A stretch of 64,000 nt of DNA from Oscillospiraceae bacterium (GTDB lineage Bacteria; Bacillota; Clostridia; Oscillospirales; Ruminococcaceae). Shown piece after piece: positions 52,060 to 61,215 of the stretch. The notes below the pieces were generated by a model that worked only from the letters and a program-made list of their open reading frames with translations, was not told the DNA's origin and searched no databases. Both the position numbers and the translations under genes were made by a program. Each line of letters begins with the position of its first letter. The first letter of the stretch is position 1. Location of the stretch: NCBI GenBank assembly GCA_021199355.1, contig JAJQIF010000011.1, positions 31,284 to 95,283 of the forward strand, read 5' to 3'.

Positions 52060-54333
52060 ATGCAGTCATCAATCATAGGCTATCCGAGAGTAGGAAGCCA
52101 GAGAGAACTCAAATTTGCGACAGAAAAGTATTTTCGTAATGAGATGGGGTCAAGTGAGCTTTATTCTATCGCTTCCGGGATCAGAAAGTCACAGTGGGCT
52201 ATAGAGAAAGAGTCCGGGCTTGATTATATCCCGTCAAACGATTTCTCATTCTACGATACTACGCTTGACACGGCGGTTCTTCTGAACATTATTCCCGAAA
52301 GATATTCTGAGCTTGGGCTTTCGGAATTGGATACATATTTCGCAATGGCAAGGGGCTATCAGGGCGAGAAGGGCGATGTCAAGGCACTTGCTATGAAAAA
52401 GTGGTTCAACACCAATTATCACTATATGGTTCCCGAAGCCGACGACAATACTTCAGTCAAGCTTGTCGGCACAAAGCCTTTTGACGAATATCTCGAAGCA
52501 AAAGCTGAGGGAGTAGAGACAAAGCCGGTTATAGTTGGCGCATTCACTCTTTTGAAGCTCACGAAATTCACCGGTGAAAAGAATGCAGTGGATTTCGCAG
52601 ACAGCGTCGCTGAGGCTTACTCGGAGATTTTGAGGAAGTTCTCATCTCTCGGAGCAAAGTGGGTTCAGTTTGATGAGCCTTATCTTGTCCATGACCTGAG
52701 CGAAGATGATATTGAGCTTTTTAAGGCACTCTATAGCAAAATTCTTTCTGCAAAGGGCTCTGTAAAGGTTCTCCTTGAAACCTATTTCGGCGATATAAGA
52801 GATTGCTACAATGATGTCGCAAAGCTTGATTTTGACGGAATAGGACTCGACTTTGTTGAGGGCAGAGAGACACTTGCACTTGTCAATAAGAATGGTTTCC
52901 CGGATGATAAGCTCCTCTTTGCGGGTCTCGTCAACGGTAAAAATATCTGGAGAAACAATTACAGTCGCACCTTGGCTGTCCTTGATACTTTATCGGATGC
53001 AGGAATTGACACTGTAATCAGCACATCATGTTCGCTTTTGCACGTTCCGTATACTCTTGATAACGAAACTAAGCTGTCAGAGGATTTCAAGAATCATTTT
53101 GCCTTTGCAGAGGAGAAGCTTTCGGAGCTTTCTGAAATCAAGGCATTATTCCCCGAAACTGACAGAAGCATTTCGGAAGCATACAAGAAAAACGAAGCTC
53201 TATTTGAAAAGCGCGAGGGAGCGACAGATGAAAGCGTAAGAAAACGTGTTTCGGAAATCAAGGAGGCTGATTTTGAAAGACTTCCTGCCTTCTCCGAAAG
53301 AGAAAAAATCCAAAAGAAAGAATTCAACCTTCCCAAGTTCCCGACAACAACTATCGGTTCTTTCCCTCAGACTCAGGATGTCAAAGCAAATCGTACTGCA
53401 TTCAGAAAAGGAACCATAACCGAGGAAGAGTATAAAGAGTTTAACCGCAAGAAAATTGCTGAATGTATCAAGCTTCAGGAAAATATCGGGCTTGACGTTC
53501 TGGTTCACGGCGAATACGAAAGAAACGACATGGTTGAGTATTTCGGCGAACAGCTCAAGGGCTTCCTGTTCACGGAGAAGGCTTGGGTGCAGTCGTATGG
53601 CACCAGATGCGTAAAGCCGCCGATTATCTGGGGCGATGTTTCAAGAATCAAGCCGATTACGGTTGAATGGTCAACGTATGCCCAGAGCCTTACCGACAAG
53701 CCACTTAAGGGAATGCTCACAGGTCCGGTTACAATTCTCAACTGGTCGTTCCCTCGTGAGGACATATCCACCAAAGAGAGTACATATCAGATTGCTCTCG
53801 CAATAAGGGATGAGGTTCTGGATCTTGAGGCGAGCGGAATCAGAGTTATCCAGATTGACGAAGCCGCTCTGAGAGAAAAGCTTCCCTTGAGAAAGAGTGA
53901 CTGGTACAGCGAATACCTCGACTGGGCAATTCCCGCTTTCCGTCTGGTTCACAGCGGAGTTAAACCGGAAACCCAGATTCACACTCATATGTGCTACAGC
54001 GAATTCACCGACATAATCAAGGCAATCGACGACATGGATGCCGATGTTATCACCTTTGAGGCTTCCCGCTCCGACCTTCAGATCTTGGATTCTCTCAAAG
54101 AATCCGGCTTCAAGACCGAGGTTGGTCCCGGAGTTTATGACATTCACTCACCGAGAGTTCCCTCTGTTGAGGAAATCAAGACATCACTTCACAAAATGCT
54201 TGGCAAGGTTCAGCCCGATAAGCTTTGGGTGAATCCGGACTGTGGGCTTAAAACAAGAGGCACCGTCGAAACAGAGGCAAGCCTTCGAAACCTCGTTCAG
54301 GCGGCAAGAGAGCTTAGAAATGAAAATATCTGA
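52060..54333 (+). CDS. metE: Cobalamin-independent methionine synthase
   Basis: A 757-residue double-barrel enzyme transferring methyl from methyltetrahydrofolate-polyglutamate to homocysteine. It starts [22 protein letters not shown]; the C-terminal barrel has [15 protein letters not shown], the zinc ligand regions [13 protein letters not shown] and [10 protein letters not shown], and the end [14 protein letters not shown] 52060 follows CAAGGAGAGGATATATTC; a longer frame from 51949 has no such site. metF overlaps its end. Codon usage looks A/T-richer than in the first 50 kb. Confidence 0.94.
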   Translation: MQSSIIGYPRVGSQRELKFATEKYFRNEMGSSELYSIASGIRKSQWAIEKESGLDYIPSNDFSFYDTTLDTAVLLNIIPERYSELGLSELDTYFAMARGYQGEKGDVKALAMKKWFNTNYHYMVPEADDNTSVKLVGTKPFDEYLEAKAEGVETKPVIVGAFTLLKLTKFTGEKNAVDFADSVAEAYSEILRKFSSLGAKWVQFDEPYLVHDLSEDDIELFKALYSKILSAKGSVKVLLETYFGDIRDCYNDVAKLDFDGIGLDFVEGRETLALVNKNGFPDDKLLFAGLVNGKNIWRNNYSRTLAVLDTLSDAGIDTVISTSCSLLHVPYTLDNETKLSEDFKNHFAFAEEKLSELSEIKALFPETDRSISEAYKKNEALFEKREGATDESVRKRVSEIKEADFERLPAFSEREKIQKKEFNLPKFPTTTIGSFPQTQDVKANRTAFRKGTITEEEYKEFNRKKIAECIKLQENIGLDVLVHGEYERNDMVEYFGEQLKGFLFTEKAWVQSYGTRCVKPPIIWGDVSRIKPITVEWSTYAQSLTDKPLKGMLTGPVTILNWSFPREDISTKESTYQIALAIRDEVLDLEASGIRVIQIDEAALREKLPLRKSDWYSEYLDWAIPAFRLVHSGVKPETQIHTHMCYSEFTDIIKAIDDMDADVITFEASRSDLQILDSLKESGFKTEVGPGVYDIHSPRVPSVEEIKTSLHKMLGKVQPDKLWVNPDCGLKTRGTVETEASLRNLVQAARELRNENI

Positions 54334-55189
54334 AATATTCAAGACAAAGACGGTCTTCTCCTTCGAAGTCTTCCCGCCAAAAACCACATCATCGGTAAAC
54401 TCCGTATATGACACACTTGCAGAGCTTCGGGATCTCTCCCCCGACTTCATAAGTGTCACATACGGGGCGGCGGGAGGCAAAAACAACACAGAGACCTTCA
54501 AAATCGCTTCTGCAATAAAAAATAACGGCATCGAAAGTGCCGCACACCTGACCTGTCTGGAAATGACAAAGGCTGATATTCTTGAAAAGCTTGATGAGCT
54601 GAAACGAATCGGTGTTGAGAATATCCTGGCTTTGCGCGGCGATATGCCTACGGATGGCAGTGAGGTCCCGAAAGGCGATTTTGAGTATGCGTCTGACCTG
54701 ATTTCTTTCATCAAGCAAAACGGCGACTTTGACGTTTCGGGAGCTTGCTACCCCGAAGGTCACATTGAGGCATCAAGCAAGGCTGAGGACATACTTAATC
54801 TCAAGAAAAAAGTTGATGCGGGTGCAGACCATCTCATTTCTCAGCTTTTTTTCGACAATAATTGCTTCTATTCGTTTTTGGAAAGATGCCAGATTGCCGG
54901 AATCAACGTCCCGATTGAGGCTGGAATAATGCCAGTCACAAACCGCAAGCAAATTGAAAGGATGGTTTCTCTCTGCGGCGCAACGCTTCCGACAAAGTTC
55001 CTGAAGATTATGGAACGATACGAGAACAATCCGATTGCCATGCGTGATGCCGGTATTGCCTATGCTGTTGACCAGATTGTAGACCTGATTACACAGGGCG
55101 TAGATGGAATTCATCTTTATGTGATGAATAACTCCTATGTCGGCAGAAGGATATATACTTCCGTAAATAGCCTCATGACTTGTAAGTGA
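54320..55189 (+). CDS. metF: Methylenetetrahydrofolate reductase
   Basis: A 289-residue flavin enzyme making 5-methyltetrahydrofolate, the methyl donor for metE. Family features: [51 protein letters not shown] and [15 protein letters not shown] 54320 lies inside the last codons of metE (14-base overlap), which secures co-expression of donor and acceptor reactions. The length is that of the bacterial catalytic-domain-only form. Confidence 0.93.
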   Translation: MKISEIFKTKTVFSFEVFPPKTTSSVNSVYDTLAELRDLSPDFISVTYGAAGGKNNTETFKIASAIKNNGIESAAHLTCLEMTKADILEKLDELKRIGVENILALRGDMPTDGSEVPKGDFEYASDLISFIKQNGDFDVSGACYPEGHIEASSKAEDILNLKKKVDAGADHLISQLFFDNNCFYSFLERCQIAGINVPIEAGIMPVTNRKQIERMVSLCGATLPTKFLKIMERYENNPIAMRDAGIAYAVDQIVDLITQGVDGIHLYVMNNSYVGRRIYTSVNSLMTCK

Positions 55190-55219
55190 GCGTAACTATA
55201 TCACCTCGATAACGGATAA

Positions 55220-55270
55220 GTGTGCACAACACAGCTGGGCTGAAGCTCAGCTGTGTTGTGCACACTCTCT
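55220..55270. terminator. Strong bidirectional terminator
   Basis: A perfect 18-bp stem: GTGTGCACAACACAGCTG (55220-55237) and CAGCTGTGTTGTGCACAC (55248-55265), between convergent metF and the SafE fusion gene. The T content following it is modest on plus (TCTCTTTGTC). Confidence 0.75.
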
Positions 55271-55281
55271 TTGTCTTTAAC

Positions 55282-56568
55282 TCATTCTTCAACGACTGTA
55301 ATCGTATTTTTCAGCATTCCCATCCAACAGGAATAGGTATATGTTCCTTCTTCAACAGGTGTAAACTCTATCACAACCTCACCTGTAGTAAGCTTTACTT
55401 GCTGATTGAATGCCGACAGTACAATCTCATTATTACAACCGTTCAGACTGCTCTCGTCAACTTCTATTGTCCACACCACAGGGATTCCTGCCGTGACCTG
55501 AATGTCATCATATCCGTTTGAATGAAGTGCGGTTGTGACATATTGAACATCGCCGTCAACTGTTGACACTATGACATCATCAGAGCCTGAAGTAGTAGAG
55601 CCGGTTGTCGTAAAGCCCGTAAGCACGAGGTTATTCTGAAGCATAAAGATTCCCATCACAATGAGAAGGACGGAGCCGACCTGCAGCATTCTGGTACGCC
55701 AATGTGCCTTAAGCATTCCCGCAGCCATTCCAAAAACAAACACAAGCGGAATGGTTCCGAGGCAGAAAGAAAACATCGACAGCGCACCTGCAATCATGCT
55801 TCCGCTTGCGATAGCGTATATCTGCATGGACTGGAGCGGTCCGCACGGCATGAATCCGTTTGCAAGCCCGACAGCAAAGGAGCTGTGTCTGCCAATACGC
55901 TGAATCTTCTGAGAAATCTTTGCGGATAGCTTCGGAAAAAGACGGATGCGAAACTGAAATCCGCCGAGCATTCTTATCCCCATTATGAGCATGAACACTC
56001 CCGCTATGAGTCCTATAATTCCCCGAACCTGCAATGTAATTGCGGCTTTCTCTCCGATAAATCCAAGAACGCCGCCAATTATCGTATAGCTTGTGAGTCT
56101 GCCCAAGTTATACAGAACGCTTCGTTTGAGAGGTTTTGTATTGCCCTCGGAGATGCTTTGGGCAAGGTTAAGCCCACCGCACATAGCGATGCAGTGAACG
56201 GAGGTGAGAAGCCCTATCAGAAACAGTGCGAAATAGCTCATCTGCTCTTCACCGATTATCGGTATGTTCTGGAAGATTTCGAGCCAGCCCATATGCCTTG
56301 CTATTACATACAATGCAAGTATAATAATGAGAATTGCTACCGTATCGCCAAGCTTCTTACCTGTTTCGCTCACGCCGTAGCCCGTTTCCTCTATTGCGGC
56401 TTTTATTTTCGCTTCTGTGCACGGAGATGAGTACTCGACAGTCAGTTGTCCCTTTCCGCAATCGGCGGTTGCGGATGATACTCCCTCGATAGCTGATACT
56501 GCGCCCTCGACCCTGCATTCACAATTCCGGCAGGTCATTCCAGTGACATGAATAACCGATTTTTTCAT
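55282..56568 (-). CDS. HMA-SafE-cupredoxin fusion membrane protein (copper handling)
   Basis: A 428-residue multidomain protein. Residues about 1-70 are a heavy-metal-associated domain with GMTCRNCECRVE. About 85-310 is a six-helix SafE/DsbD-like domain with TSVHCIAMCGGLNLA and LANGFMPCGPLQSMQIYA, whose Met/Cys pairs suit copper or thiol transfer. The last 110 residues look like a cupredoxin: AGIPVVWTIEVDESSLNGCNNEIVLSAFN and the copper-loop EGTYTYSCWMGM. It probably moves copper or electrons across the membrane. The DUF2318 lipoprotein gene directly upstream supports metal acquisition. Confidence 0.82.
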   Translation of the reverse strand: MKKSVIHVTGMTCRNCECRVEGAVSAIEGVSSATADCGKGQLTVEYSSPCTEAKIKAAIEETGYGVSETGKKLGDTVAILIIILALYVIARHMGWLEIFQNIPIIGEEQMSYFALFLIGLLTSVHCIAMCGGLNLAQSISEGNTKPLKRSVLYNLGRLTSYTIIGGVLGFIGEKAAITLQVRGIIGLIAGVFMLIMGIRMLGGFQFRIRLFPKLSAKISQKIQRIGRHSSFAVGLANGFMPCGPLQSMQIYAIASGSMIAGALSMFSFCLGTIPLVFVFGMAAGMLKAHWRTRMLQVGSVLLIVMGIFMLQNNLVLTGFTTTGSTTSGSDDVIVSTVDGDVQYVTTALHSNGYDDIQVTAGIPVVWTIEVDESSLNGCNNEIVLSAFNQQVKLTTGEVVIEFTPVEEGTYTYSCWMGMLKNTITVVEE

Positions 56569-56580
56569 ATATCAGGCACC

Positions 56581-57072
56581 TCAGAAGTTCTTCCAGTTTG
56601 CAAAGCGATAAGTGTTATCACTCAGAAATTCTGATGAAATTGTAATTACACTTTCCTCTTCGGAATAATCATCAGAGGTTATCGGGACGGGATTGCATCC
56701 TCCGCTTACCACACCTATATTGTCTGTTGAGAATTTACTTCCGCAATTCTGACAGACGAAGTAGTCACCTTCCTGCACAAAGTAAGCGTATGGCGAACCG
56801 TTGCACACCTGACAGGTATTCATTGCGAGTCGAACTGTGCCGTCAGAAGCGAGAACTGCAAAAATCTCAACATTCGTTCCGTCAACTGTCGTATCGTAAT
56901 AACTGGCGTTGGTGCTTATATCTTCTATGTGAATCTCGATTCCTGTCTCCGCTATGTCGGAGGTACTTTCCTGTGTTTCCACAGACTCTGCTTCGGAAGA
57001 GCAACCGACCATAACAATCACCATAACTGCTGCAACGGCTCCCTTGATGAACTTTGTTATTCTTTTGCTCAT
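56581..57072 (-). CDS. DUF2318-type lipoprotein
   Basis: A 163-residue lipoprotein with signal peptide and lipobox VMVGCSSE. The C-terminal domain has two Cys pairs in TCQVCNGSPYAYFVQEGD and YFVCQNCGSKFS, then GGCNPVPI, matching DUF2318 (FtrD-like), a family of predicted iron-sulfur or redox partners in metal uptake. ATG 57072 (GAGG 8 bases upstream) is preferred; ATG 57093, overlapping the stop of the E1-like gene, is also possible. Confidence 0.78.
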   Translation of the reverse strand: MSKRITKFIKGAVAAVMVIVMVGCSSEAESVETQESTSDIAETGIEIHIEDISTNASYYDTTVDGTNVEIFAVLASDGTVRLAMNTCQVCNGSPYAYFVQEGDYFVCQNCGSKFSTDNIGVVSGGCNPVPITSDDYSEEESVITISSEFLSDNTYRFANWKNF

Positions 57073-57089
57073 GATTGATGCCTCAACTT

Positions 57090-57842
57090 TCATTTCACCA
57101 AATCCTTTACAACCTCTCCTGCAAGAATCAGACCGGCTACAGATGGGACAAATGCGACGCTTCCCGGAATGTCCCTTCGCACAGTACATTTGCGCTTTGT
57201 GTCAGGAGGACAGATGCAGTGCGTCCGGCAACTGATTTCCATGTCATCAAGCGGGCGGATGCATTCTTCCGTGGAATACACCACTTTTAAAGCTCGTATC
57301 CCACGCTTTCTGCATTCATGTCTCATAACCCTTGCAAGAGGACATATTGTTGTTTCATAAATATCTGCAACCTGAAATTTTGTGGGGTCAAGCTTGTTTC
57401 CTGCTCCCATACAGCTGATGACCGGTACGCCGCACCTTTGCGCTTGCTCAATAATTCCGAGCTTCGCTGTAACGGTATCTACAGAATCTATGACATAGGA
57501 ATACTGCGAAAAATCAAATTCGTCTGCATTTTCGGGAAGATAAAAGCACTTCCTGACTTCTACCTCTGCATTGGGATTGATTTCGAGTATCCGTTCTTTC
57601 ATGGCATCCGCTTTATACTGACCGACTGTTTTTCTGGTTGCAATAACCTGCCTGTTTAAATTGGTCAGACAAATCCTGTCATCATCGATTAGTACGAAGT
57701 GACCGACCCCGCTTCTGGCAAGTGCTTCTGTAGCATAACCACCGACGCCTCCGATGCCGAATACTGCTACACGGGACTCCGATAAACGCTCCATTCCGTC
57801 TTTTCCAAGCAGAAGCTCTGTCCTTGAAAACTGATTCAACAC
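57090..57842 (-). CDS. tcdA: ThiF/E1-like enzyme, tRNA threonylcarbamoyladenosine dehydratase type (TcdA)
   Basis: A 250-residue adenylating enzyme. The nucleotide loop is VAVFGIGGVGGYATEALARSGVGHFVLIDDD, the following NRQ motif is LTNLNRQVIAT, and a conserved DSVDTVTAKLGII segment is seen. Features of the TcdA/YgdL branch are SCMGAGNKLDPTKFQVADIYET and DPLARVMRHECRK-like CPLARVMRHECRKRG. TcdA cyclises t6A to ct6A in tRNAs. Placement in a sulfur gene cluster leaves room for a sulfur-transfer role. Confidence 0.83.
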   Translation of the reverse strand: MLNQFSRTELLLGKDGMERLSESRVAVFGIGGVGGYATEALARSGVGHFVLIDDDRICLTNLNRQVIATRKTVGQYKADAMKERILEINPNAEVEVRKCFYLPENADEFDFSQYSYVIDSVDTVTAKLGIIEQAQRCGVPVISCMGAGNKLDPTKFQVADIYETTICPLARVMRHECRKRGIRALKVVYSTEECIRPLDDMEISCRTHCICPPDTKRKCTVRRDIPGSVAFVPSVAGLILAGEVVKDLVK

Positions 57843-57859
57843 TATTTATCGTCCTCCTG

Positions 57860-59050
57860 CTAACCTATTTCTTTAACAGCTTGTTTCAGCTGTTCGAGTG
57901 CTTGCTTCAACGTAGCTCGTGGGCAGGCGATGTTAATTCGCTGAAATCCTTCTCCCGCCGCTCCAAAGATAGCACCGCTGTCCAACCAGAGCTTTGCCTT
58001 GTGGATAATCATATGCTCCAGTTCCGGGACTGTCAGTCCCAGTCCACGAAAATCAAGCCACACAAGATATGTTCCTTCCGGCTCTATCATGCGTATTTCC
58101 GGCAGCTCCTGATTAAGATACGATTTCAGATAGATGATATTTTGCTCCAGATAGTCGATAACGCCATTGTGCCATTCCTCTCCGAACCGATATGCCGCCT
58201 CTCCGGCAGTCAGTCCCAAGGTGTTCAGCTGGCTGTAACCGGAAGCGGCAATTTGCTTGCAAAACACCTCACGCGACTTGGAGTCGGGAATAAACAGGTT
58301 GGACACCTGCAAGCCGGCGAGGTTAAAGGTTTTCGCAGGTGAGGTGCAGGTGATGGAAATCTTCTCAAATTCGGGTGCCAGATTAGCGAACACCAGGTGC
58401 TTGTTTTCCCCATAGACAAAATCCTGATGAATCTCATCACTGACTACTAACACTCCGTATTTCAGACAGAGATCACCGATTTTTAGCAGTTCTTCTCTTT
58501 TCCAGACACGTCCCACAGGGTTATGTGGGCTACATAGAATAAACAGCTTAACCTGATTCTCAATAATTTTCCGTTCAAAATCTGCAAAATCAATATGATA
58601 GCGATTATCTGACCCCAATACCAGATCGCTACTGACAACCTGCCTGTCGTTGTCCTCAATGACTTCCTTGAACGGGTAATACACCGGCTGTTGGATGAGG
58701 ATGCTGTCTCCTTTTTTTGTGAACGCTTTCACTGCCATTGCAAGTCCAAAAACTACACCCGGCGTTTTCACTAACCAGTCCTGCTTCACCTGCCAACCGT
58801 GCTTGCGCTCCATCCATCCTGCAACCGCTTCAAAATAGCTGTCTCCGATTTCGGTGTATCCGAAAATCCCGTGAGCTACTCTCTCCTGAAGAGCATCCAA
58901 CACATAACCGGATGTAGGAAAATCCATGTCTGCCACCCACAGTGGCAGGACATCTTCGGGCTTGCCTCTGCGCTTCGCAAAGTCGTATTTCAGGCAGTCT
59001 GTATTGCGCCGGTCAATAATTCTGTCAAAGTCCAGATTTCGTTCTCCCAT
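57860..59050 (-). CDS. MalY/PatB-type cystathionine beta-lyase
   Basis: A 396-residue fold-type I PLP enzyme. It opens FDRIIDRRNTDCLKYDFAKRRGKPEDVLPLWVADMDFPT, the MalY/PatB hallmark; the PLP Lys is in CTSPAKTFNLAGLQVSN, and SPHNPVGRVWKREEL binds the cofactor. It releases homocysteine, ammonia and pyruvate from cystathionine, or sulfide from cysteine. ATG 59050 follows AAAGGAGAAGAAAAGCC. The stop of the gene before it lies 16 bases upstream. Confidence 0.88.
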   Translation of the reverse strand: MGERNLDFDRIIDRRNTDCLKYDFAKRRGKPEDVLPLWVADMDFPTSGYVLDALQERVAHGIFGYTEIGDSYFEAVAGWMERKHGWQVKQDWLVKTPGVVFGLAMAVKAFTKKGDSILIQQPVYYPFKEVIEDNDRQVVSSDLVLGSDNRYHIDFADFERKIIENQVKLFILCSPHNPVGRVWKREELLKIGDLCLKYGVLVVSDEIHQDFVYGENKHLVFANLAPEFEKISITCTSPAKTFNLAGLQVSNLFIPDSKSREVFCKQIAASGYSQLNTLGLTAGEAAYRFGEEWHNGVIDYLEQNIIYLKSYLNQELPEIRMIEPEGTYLVWLDFRGLGLTVPELEHMIIHKAKLWLDSGAIFGAAGEGFQRINIACPRATLKQALEQLKQAVKEIG

Positions 59051-59066
59051 GGCTTTTCTTCTCCTT

Positions 59067-60227
59067 TCAGTGCGATGCTTCAAAGGAATCCATCGCCTGC
59101 TTCAAATCCTGGATCAGGTCCTCTTTGGTTTCAATGCCAACCGACAGGCGCAGAATCCGATCTGTGATGCCATTTTTCTGTAACACATCCGCCGGTACAT
59201 CGGCGTGCGTCTGAGTGATGGGATAGGTCAATAATGTCTCTACGCCGCCCAAGCTTTCTGCGAACGGGATCAGCTTCGTATTCTTGAGAATATGGAGTGC
59301 CATCTCCTTGGACTCCACCTCAAAGGTAATCATGCTGCCAAAGCCGCTTGCCTGTCTCTTACATATTTCATAGGATCGAGTGCCGGGAATGCCGGGATAA
59401 CAGACTCTACGCACCCTGCGTTCTCCCTGCAGAAACGCTACAATGGCTTGAGCGTTTTCCTGTGACCGTTCCATGCGGATGGGAAGGGTTTTGATGCCTC
59501 GCAAGATCAGCCAACTATCAAATGGAGCCAGTCCGGAGCCGACTGTCTTGAAAATATAACGAAATTTTTCGGATAGCTCCTTGCTTCCTGTCACAAGAAA
59601 GCCTGCCAATGTATCGTTGTGTCCACCGAGGAATTTTGTCCCGCTGTGAAGCACGATGTCCGCTCCAAGGGTCAGAGGCTTCTGGAAATAGGGCGACAGG
59701 AAAGTGTTGTCCACGATGAAAAGCAATCCATGTCGCTTTGCTATCTCCGCCATACTGCGGATGTCTATTACGTTCATCATGGGATTAGTGGGAGTTTCTA
59801 TCAGAATTGCCTTGGTGTTCTCCTGAATATATGATTCTGCATCCTCTTTTGTGCAGTCAATGTGGCTGAATGTAATGCCGTTTTTCTGGCTTATTGAGCG
59901 GAACAGGCGGATGCTTCCGCCATATAAATCAGCGTCTGTAATAATGTGGTCTCCAGGGTGAAACAGTTCCATCAATGCGGTCATCGCCGCCATGCCACTT
60001 GAAAACGCCAGAGCATCCACTCCGTTTTCCAGAGAGGCGACTACCTGCTCCAACTGCTGTCGGGTTGGATTTTGCATACGGCTGTAATCAAAGCCGGTAC
60101 TCTGCCCCACTTCAGGGTGGGCGAATGTGGCGGTCTGGTAGATAGGAAAGCTGATTGAGCCGGTCTTGTCCCCATCAAATTTTGCACCGTCTCCGTAAAT
60201 ACACTTTGTTTCGATACCACGTTTCAT
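59067..60227 (-). CDS. Cystathionine gamma-synthase/gamma-lyase family PLP enzyme
   Basis: A 386-residue Cys/Met metabolism PLP enzyme of MetB/MetC/MGL length. Motifs: SFPIYQTATFAHPEVGQSTGFDYSR, SGMAAMTALMELF, YGGSIRLF, IVDNTFLSPYFQKPLTLGAD and the PLP Lys in LHSGTKFLGGHND. It starts the minus-strand five-gene operon. With MalY downstream it could form transsulfuration from cysteine to homocysteine (gamma-synthase plus beta-lyase). Gamma-lyase activity cannot be excluded by sequence reading. Confidence 0.88.
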   Translation of the reverse strand: MKRGIETKCIYGDGAKFDGDKTGSISFPIYQTATFAHPEVGQSTGFDYSRMQNPTRQQLEQVVASLENGVDALAFSSGMAAMTALMELFHPGDHIITDADLYGGSIRLFRSISQKNGITFSHIDCTKEDAESYIQENTKAILIETPTNPMMNVIDIRSMAEIAKRHGLLFIVDNTFLSPYFQKPLTLGADIVLHSGTKFLGGHNDTLAGFLVTGSKELSEKFRYIFKTVGSGLAPFDSWLILRGIKTLPIRMERSQENAQAIVAFLQGERRVRRVCYPGIPGTRSYEICKRQASGFGSMITFEVESKEMALHILKNTKLIPFAESLGGVETLLTYPITQTHADVPADVLQKNGITDRILRLSVGIETKEDLIQDLKQAMDSFEASH

Positions 60228-60254
60228 CTATGATGCACCTTTCGTATATTCATT

Positions 60255-60296
60255 GCCTACCATTTAAGTAGGCGAACCACTTTATTATAGCCTACA
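60255..60296. promoter_or_regulatory. Palindromic operator and half-site in the cystathionine operon promoter
   Basis: GCCTACCATTTAAGTAGGC (60255-60273) is a palindrome with 6-base arms. A half-site GCCTACA (60290-60296) touches the -10 box. A closely similar 19-mer occurs in the divergent promoter at 60369-60387. Confidence 0.65.
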
Positions 60297-60312
60297 ATGA
60301 TGCCAATGTCAA
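60284..60312 (-). promoter_or_regulatory. Promoter of the cystathionine operon
   Basis: Minus strand TTGACA (60307-60312) and TATAAT (60284-60289), 17-base spacer. Confidence 0.8.
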
Positions 60313-60368
60313 GTGGCAGAGCTCGCAGATACTGTGCAGGAGTGAAAAATTTTTGTAAAACCTATTAA

Positions 60369-60387
60369 ACCTATTGACATAGTAGGC
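60369..60387. promoter_or_regulatory. Second copy of the 19-bp operator
   Basis: ACCTATTGACATAGTAGGC covers the -35 box of the plus-strand promoter. It shares CCTA and GTAGGC at the same spacing as 60255-60273; 14 of 19 bases agree when that site is read on the minus strand. Confidence 0.6.
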
Positions 60388-60402
60388 TATTGATGATATA
60401 AT
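60374..60402 (+). promoter_or_regulatory. Promoter of the esterase/ATP-grasp/gshA operon
   Basis: TTGACA 60374-60379 and TATAAT 60397-60402, 17-base spacer. Confidence 0.8.
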
Positions 60403-60449
60403 AGTCCGCATTAGCATATTAAAAATTCAGAGTTCAAGTGAGGCATTGT

Positions 60450-61202
60450 ATGGTTTACAAATTTGATTACTACTTTCCTGCCGCATCGCAGGTCAGACGG
60501 ATTCATCTGTATCTCCCTGATGACTACGATTTCTGCGGCGAAAGGTATCCGACGCTCTATATGTTTGATGGTCACAATCTGTTTTTCGATTTTGATGCCA
60601 CATATGGCAAATCACTTGGGCTGAAGCAGTTTCTGGATCATTGGGGTAAAAAGCTTATTGTAGTAGGGATTGAGTGTTCAAATGACGATGTGCAAAGATT
60701 GCATGAATATTGTCCGTATCATATATACAGCAGAATATATGGTGAGGTGTGGGGACGAGGTGACGATACCCTTCGTTGGATTGTTGAAGACTTGAAGCCC
60801 TACATAGACAGAACCTATCGGACATACCCGTTTCGGGAATCAACCGCAATCGCCGGCTACAGCAATGGTGGCATGACTGCGCTTTATTCAGTACTGCGTT
60901 ACAACCGCTTCTTTTCAAAAGCGGCGGTGATCTCGCCCTCTCTGTTACCCGCAATGGAATCCTTTGATAAAGAGATCAGAGAGGACAGTCTGTCTCCGGA
61001 TACCAAGGTGTTTTTTAGTTGGGGTACTGCAGAAGACACACCTGAGCGGGTGCAGAACATTGCTGATAGCATCTGTTATCTCGAAGCGAAGCTTATGGAA
61101 AAACAGGTGCAAACATATCTTTATTGTCAGCAAGGTGGCGTGCACAACGAAGCAAGTTGGGAGATTCAGGTTCCCACATGGATGCAATTTTTATGGCTAT
61201 AA
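60450..61202 (+). CDS. Esterase-family alpha/beta hydrolase
   Basis: A 250-residue cytoplasmic protein of the esterase D/Fes-like family (PF00756 type). It has RIHLYLPDDYDFCGERYPTLYMFDGHNLF near the start, the nucleophile elbow AGYSNGGMTALYS, and a late His in GGVHNEASWEIQVP. No signal peptide. Related proteins cleave acyl or peptide esters such as S-formylglutathione or siderophore esters. In this operon with thiol-ligase genes an acylated gamma-glutamyl peptide could be its substrate, which is inference. ATG 60450 follows AAGTGAGGCATTGT. Confidence 0.82.
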   Translation: MVYKFDYYFPAASQVRRIHLYLPDDYDFCGERYPTLYMFDGHNLFFDFDATYGKSLGLKQFLDHWGKKLIVVGIECSNDDVQRLHEYCPYHIYSRIYGEVWGRGDDTLRWIVEDLKPYIDRTYRTYPFRESTAIAGYSNGGMTALYSVLRYNRFFSKAAVISPSLLPAMESFDKEIREDSLSPDTKVFFSWGTAEDTPERVQNIADSICYLEAKLMEKQVQTYLYCQQGGVHNEASWEIQVPTWMQFLWL

Positions 61203-61215
61203 GGAGTTGAAACAC

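Noticed and set aside
55222..55521. 99-codon plus-strand ORF after metF
   Set aside because: Begins inside the terminator stem and is antisense to the cupredoxin domain.
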